64,000 nucleotides of DNA from positions 4,988,198-5,052,197 of the forward strand of contig NZ_CM001441.1 of NCBI RefSeq assembly GCF_000244895.1, read 5' to 3'. A program made the translations under genes and the position numbers. Source of the DNA: Desulfosporosinus youngiae DSM 17734 (GTDB lineage Bacteria; Bacillota; Desulfitobacteriia; Desulfitobacteriales; Desulfitobacteriaceae). The notes under the pieces are model-generated. The model worked only from the letters and a program-made list of their open reading frames with translations, was not told the DNA's origin and did not search any database. Positions 61,193-64,000 of this stretch are shown in pieces. Position 1 is the stretch's first letter. Each line of letters begins with the position of its first letter.

Positions 61193-61307
61193 ATCTTAGA
61201 AATCCTCCTTATTCCTTAAAGTCCTCAAACTATTAGTGCGAGTAAGCCCTTAGTGAGTTATTTGACTTATTCACCTCACCTTAATATCTAGTTACTCTTA
61301 ATATAAA

Positions 61308-61323
61308 AGCAAGAATCATGCCA
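61308..61323 (-). promoter_or_regulatory. Sigma-54 promoter for the thiolase operon
   Basis: The minus strand reads TGGCATGATTCTTGCT, a full match to TGGCAY-N5-TTGCW. It is 116 bp upstream of the thiolase start. The -24 end overlaps a perfect 11-bp inverted repeat (ATGCCAATATT / AATATTGGCAT, 61318-61342). Confidence 0.85.
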
Positions 61324-61525
61324 ATATTCTTAATATTGGCATGATTAAATATGACGTGGTCTCTAAAGCCTAAGTATAGCCATTGTCTAAGTATTCAAAA
61401 TTATTTAACATTATGGTATTTCCAGAGTATTTTATCAAGATCAATATGTCTACTAAATAATACACTTATCTATTTTTTACTCGTCCAATGTGACTTATAT
61501 GAGGAATAGCCCCCGCCTTCATCAA

Positions 61526-61561
61526 TGTCTACATTCGTAGATCTATCTCCAATCGTAGACA
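61526..61561. promoter_or_regulatory. 36-bp activator-binding element (UAS) for the thiolase promoter
   Basis: Imperfect dyad with outer arms TGTCTACATT and AATCGTAGACA. It matches the element at 63266-63301 at 26 of 36 positions with identical length, and it stands 203 bp upstream of the sigma-54 promoter. Apart from this, the promoter and the terminator at 61581, the 464-bp gap 61193-61656 shows nothing else. Confidence 0.65.
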
Positions 61562-61580
61562 CAGGGCCATTTAACATACA

Positions 61581-61619
61581 AAGGCTGATTCACCCCCGCT
61601 TAGGAGAATAAATCAGCCT
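61581..61619 (-). terminator. Terminator after the chemotaxis-protein genes
   Basis: Arms AGGCTGATT (61582-61590) and AATCAGCCT (61611-61619) are perfect and are followed on the minus strand by TTGTATG, a short T-tract. It lies 38 bp past the methyl-accepting-protein stop. Confidence 0.65.
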
Positions 61620-61656
61620 CTTTACCTCGATCCCCATCATTCGAAGAGAATATTAG

Positions 61657-62472
61657 CTAAAGGTTGCTGGCTAAATCTGACAATGCCTTTGCAGAATCCG
61701 AAAGTGATTCAACCGTCGCTCCAATTTCCTCAACGGCTGCCGAAACCTCTTGTGTGTTCCCCCCCACTTTTTCCAACTCCGCGGTCATATTGCCGACAAG
61801 CCCTTGAATGCCACCGATAATTTTGCGAATATCCTTTGCGGAAGTAGCACTAGAAATAGCCATCGCCCGAATTTCTGAGGCTACCACGGCGAAGCCTCTT
61901 CCTACATCACCAGCCCGGGAAGCTTCAATTGAGGCATTAAGTCCCAGAACCTTTGTATCACTAGCTACAGAATTTATGTATTCGACAACTTCCTCCATTT
62001 GCAGTGCTTTTTCATTCACTTCTTGAGCCTGTACTGTGAGGGCTTGACCACCATCTGCAAGGGATTGAGCCGAAGCTGCAATATTTTCAATAGCAGCGGA
62101 AACTTGCTCCAAAGAATCTGAAAGTTCCTTGGCCAAGTCTGGTAATTTTTCCAGTGCATATTCTCTCTCGTTTGAACCTGTAGTGGCGATTCCACCGATG
62201 ATGACACCATTTTCCCGAATTGGATAGGCTACTCCAGTATAAGCTACACCTAAGGATTCCGCCCCAACATGTCTTTGAACCTTTTCACCTGTTTGAAGAC
62301 ATTGATACGACGTAGTCGTGGGGGCTAATATGTCACCGGCTTTAAGAGGGAGAACTATTATTGAACCCATTCTAATATAAATAAATTTCTCAAGATCAAA
62401 TAAGAAAACGGATGTTTTCCCAAAGTCAGTGTCATAAATCACATCAACTATTTGAATGTAGTCCTCGATCAC
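61657..62472 (-). CDS. Soluble, short methyl-accepting chemotaxis-type protein
   Basis: About 271 residues with no membrane segment. An N-terminal domain (about 1-110) has no match I can name. The remaining part is an MCP signalling domain with the conserved hairpin tip region near [15 protein letters not shown], shorter than in standard receptors. It would bind CheW and so tune CheA. I take the GTG at 62470-62472 behind AGGAGG; the frame starting at 62490 precedes that SD. It is adjacent to cheW in one operon. Confidence 0.85.
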   Translation of the reverse strand: MIEDYIQIVDVIYDTDFGKTSVFLFDLEKFIYIRMGSIIVLPLKAGDILAPTTTSYQCLQTGEKVQRHVGAESLGVAYTGVAYPIRENGVIIGGIATTGSNEREYALEKLPDLAKELSDSLEQVSAAIENIAASAQSLADGGQALTVQAQEVNEKALQMEEVVEYINSVASDTKVLGLNASIEASRAGDVGRGFAVVASEIRAMAISSATSAKDIRKIIGGIQGLVGNMTAELEKVGGNTQEVSAAVEEIGATVESLSDSAKALSDLASNL

Positions 62473-62490
62473 GGCAATTCCTCCTAACAA

Positions 62491-62979
62491 TTAACTTCCT
62501 TGGACCGTCTTTGCTTTATCTATCAATTCAGGGTCAGAAGAGCCCAGCCAGGTTAAAACTTCGTTTGAAAAGAGCTGTTCCACATCTATTACCGGAATGA
62601 TGTTATCCTCTGTTTTGATGATTTCTTTGATTGTACCTTGATGTACGATATCCGGGATTCTTTCCAGGGAGTTGCCTTCAACTTCCAGAATTTCAACGAC
62701 ATCATCTACCCACAAACCCACTTTTTCTGTCTCTTTATCCGACTCGAAAATCATGATTCTTGGTTCACCTTCATCTGTGGGTTTAATTAAAAACTTTTTT
62801 CTTAAATCAATTATGGTGACAACTCCTTCACGAACTTTAGCAATTCCCTGTACAAATTCAGGTGCACCTAAAAGGTCTATGACTTTTACAGGCTTGATAA
62901 TTTCGCGAACACAACTCATTTCCACAGCATAATCGTTCAACCCCATTTTAAACTGAATAAATTGCTTCATTTCGTCCAT
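62491..62979 (-). CDS. cheW: CheW-type coupling protein
   Basis: 162 residues, a CheW fold: MKQFIQFKMGLNDYAVEMS, IREIIKPVKVIDLLGAPEFVQG-type segment around residue 30, then GVVTIIDLRKKF and VGLWVDDVVEILEV. CheW links receptors to the CheA kinase. The ATG at 62977-62979 has the SD AAAGGAG. It is the first gene of a two-gene unit with the soluble receptor-like protein; no cheA or flagellar gene is in the window, so a non-motility role is possible. Confidence 0.9.
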   Translation of the reverse strand: MDEMKQFIQFKMGLNDYAVEMSCVREIIKPVKVIDLLGAPEFVQGIAKVREGVVTIIDLRKKFLIKPTDEGEPRIMIFESDKETEKVGLWVDDVVEILEVEGNSLERIPDIVHQGTIKEIIKTEDNIIPVIDVEQLFSNEVLTWLGSSDPELIDKAKTVQGS

Positions 62980-63050
62980 TTACATTGCTCCTTTCTTTTA
63001 AAATAAATAAGAAATTGTTGTTTAAGTGATTCCTTATCTAACTTCAGAAA

Positions 63051-63066
63051 TGCAATAATCGTACCA
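63051..63066 (-). promoter_or_regulatory. Sigma-54 promoter for cheW and the soluble receptor
   Basis: The minus strand reads TGGTACGATTATTGCA: GG at -24 and TTGC at -12 with correct spacing, one mismatch (T for C) in the -24 element. It is 72 bp upstream of cheW and 200 bp downstream of the element at 63266. Confidence 0.7.
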
Positions 63067-63265
63067 ATTGTCTAAATATTTCTTCAATTTTAGCCCCGCA
63101 GTCTATAGTTGTTTGATAATACGACATTTTACTTTATATAATTTTTAGAAACTACAAATATCTCAATTCGGAAAATCAAGCTATTTGTACACTAATCCAG
63201 ACACTTTTCTGCTCTCTTTCCCATAAAAGCCCCCTCACACGGGTAAAAATCACCTTCTTCACATA

Positions 63266-63301
63266 TGTACACATTTAGAGACTAGTCTCAAATCGTAGAC
63301 A
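63266..63301. promoter_or_regulatory. 36-bp activator-binding element (UAS) for the cheW promoter
   Basis: Outer arms TGTACACATT and AATCGTAGACA flank a perfect palindrome GAGACTAGTCTC. It pairs with the element at 61526 in sequence and distance (200 versus 203 bp from the promoter). It also lies 179 bp ahead of the plus-strand cytochrome gene, whose promoter I could not find. The rest of 62980-63479 shows nothing else. Confidence 0.65.
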
Positions 63302-63479
63302 AATATCAAACATCACACCAAAAGGAATGGCCAGGCTCCCCGGCTGAAAGCCTGCAGTGTATGCCAGAGGCTTGTTTGGGCATAATAATTTCGGTCACTG
63401 AGTATAGCACCCTACTAGTAGAATGGGATGTACTTTGAAGCCAAAAGGCAAAATCTGTTAGTTTAAAGAGGTGTGGCAA

Positions 63480-64000
63480 ATGTACAAACCCGCACAATGG
63501 CGGTTTCAGTTTTGGAAGGTATTGAGCATTTTAATGCTATTGCTCTTGTCCGTGGCTATCTTTGCAACTGAAGCAAAAGCTCAGGAAACTTGTCTCCAAT
63601 GCCATGGTGATGTCGGTCAAAAAATTGAGCGTTCCGAGCACAGCTTTCTAAGCTGCACAAGCTGCCATACAGACATAAAAGGGTATCCACATCCTAAGGG
63701 GGCCTCCCTGGACAAAAAAGAGAGCGTTGCAACCTGTTCGAATTGCCACAAAGGTCAGATAGCCGATAGTTATGGATCGAGTTTTCATGGTAAAGCAGTT
63801 CACCTTGGCAGCGAAAAGTCAGCAACTTGCGCAGACTGCCACGGTGCTCACGACATTTTGGGATCGGATTACCCCAATTCCAAAGTCGCTAAAGCCAATG
63901 TCCCCCAAACCTGCGCCGCCTGTCACGAGCAGGCCTCACCTGGCTTTGCCGAGGGGTCTGAGCATTTCAAGTTTGCACCTTCCGGTCCGGGCGCACCTAT
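63480..64000 (+). CDS. Multihaem c-type cytochrome (partial, cut by the window edge)
   Basis: The frame starts at the ATG 63480-63482, behind the SD GAGGTG, and runs open to the edge (173 codons). A signal peptide or anchor (about residues 12-34, ending EAKAQ) is followed by five CxxCH haem motifs so far: CLQCH, CTSCH, CSNCH, CADCH and CAACH. The haem spacing resembles NapC/NrfH- or octahaem-type proteins. It acts outside the membrane in electron transfer, possibly from quinol. The gene is cut, so more haems and the full class are unknown. It is divergent from cheW. Confidence 0.93.
   Translation, partial: MYKPAQWRFQFWKVLSILMLLLLSVAIFATEAKAQETCLQCHGDVGQKIERSEHSFLSCTSCHTDIKGYPHPKGASLDKKESVATCSNCHKGQIADSYGSSFHGKAVHLGSEKSATCADCHGAHDILGSDYPNSKVAKANVPQTCAACHEQASPGFAEGSEHFKFAPSGPGAP

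Overview
This window looks like a chromosomal segment of an anaerobic, spore-forming member of the Firmicutes (Peptococcaceae/Desulfitobacteriaceae type; Desulfosporosinus or Desulfitobacterium is my best guess, by inference only). The reasons are sporulation genes (spoIIP, a spo0B-like gene, a spo0E-like gene), a nifI1-nifI2-nifH order as in heliobacteria and relatives, corrinoid methyltransferases of the non-pyrrolysine MttB (glycine-betaine) type, a multihaem c-type cytochrome, sigma-54 circuits, a T-box leader and frequent GTG/TTG starts. Almost every gene is on the minus strand. Clear plus-strand genes are rpsT, a large secreted cell-wall-binding protein and the cytochrome at the right edge.

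Read right to left, in the direction of transcription, the window is one long ancestral Firmicutes synteny block broken by insertions: rplU-prp-rpmA-spo0B-obgE-(adaptor and permease)-yhbY, then about 21 kb of accessory metabolism, then nadD-yqeK-rsfS-leuS, then pyruvate carboxylase, a cell-wall-binding lipoprotein and phoH with a group IIC intron in its terminator, then comEA-comEC-holA, rpsT, spoIIP, murJ, hutP and the start of a nif operon.

The accessory block (about 24.9-45.6 kb) holds an MFS transporter, two ABC-F ATPases with a 51-residue basic protein between them, a Spo0E-like protein and a catabolic cluster. That cluster has a sigma-54 activator, an OpuC-type quaternary-amine ABC importer, a cysteine-rich 4Fe-4S protein, two MttB-family methyltransferases, their corrinoid protein, urocanase and imidazolonepropionase. 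Two sigma-54 promoters and a shared AT-rich dyad suggest that the activator controls the importer and the methyltransferase-hut genes. The combination suggests import and demethylation of a quaternary amine, possibly an imidazole-bearing one such as histidine betaine, coupled to the hut pathway. A hutP gene lies 30 kb away behind its own promoter and a terminator-like leader.

The right end (55.3-63.3 kb) carries a CoA-linked catabolic set (CaiB-family protein, GctAB-type CoA-transferase, acyl-CoA dehydrogenase, thiolase) and a CheW plus soluble methyl-accepting-protein pair. Thiolase and cheW each have a sigma-54 promoter, and each promoter has a near-identical 36-bp element about 200 bp upstream. 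One unseen activator therefore probably controls both. I saw no tRNA, rRNA or CRISPR array.
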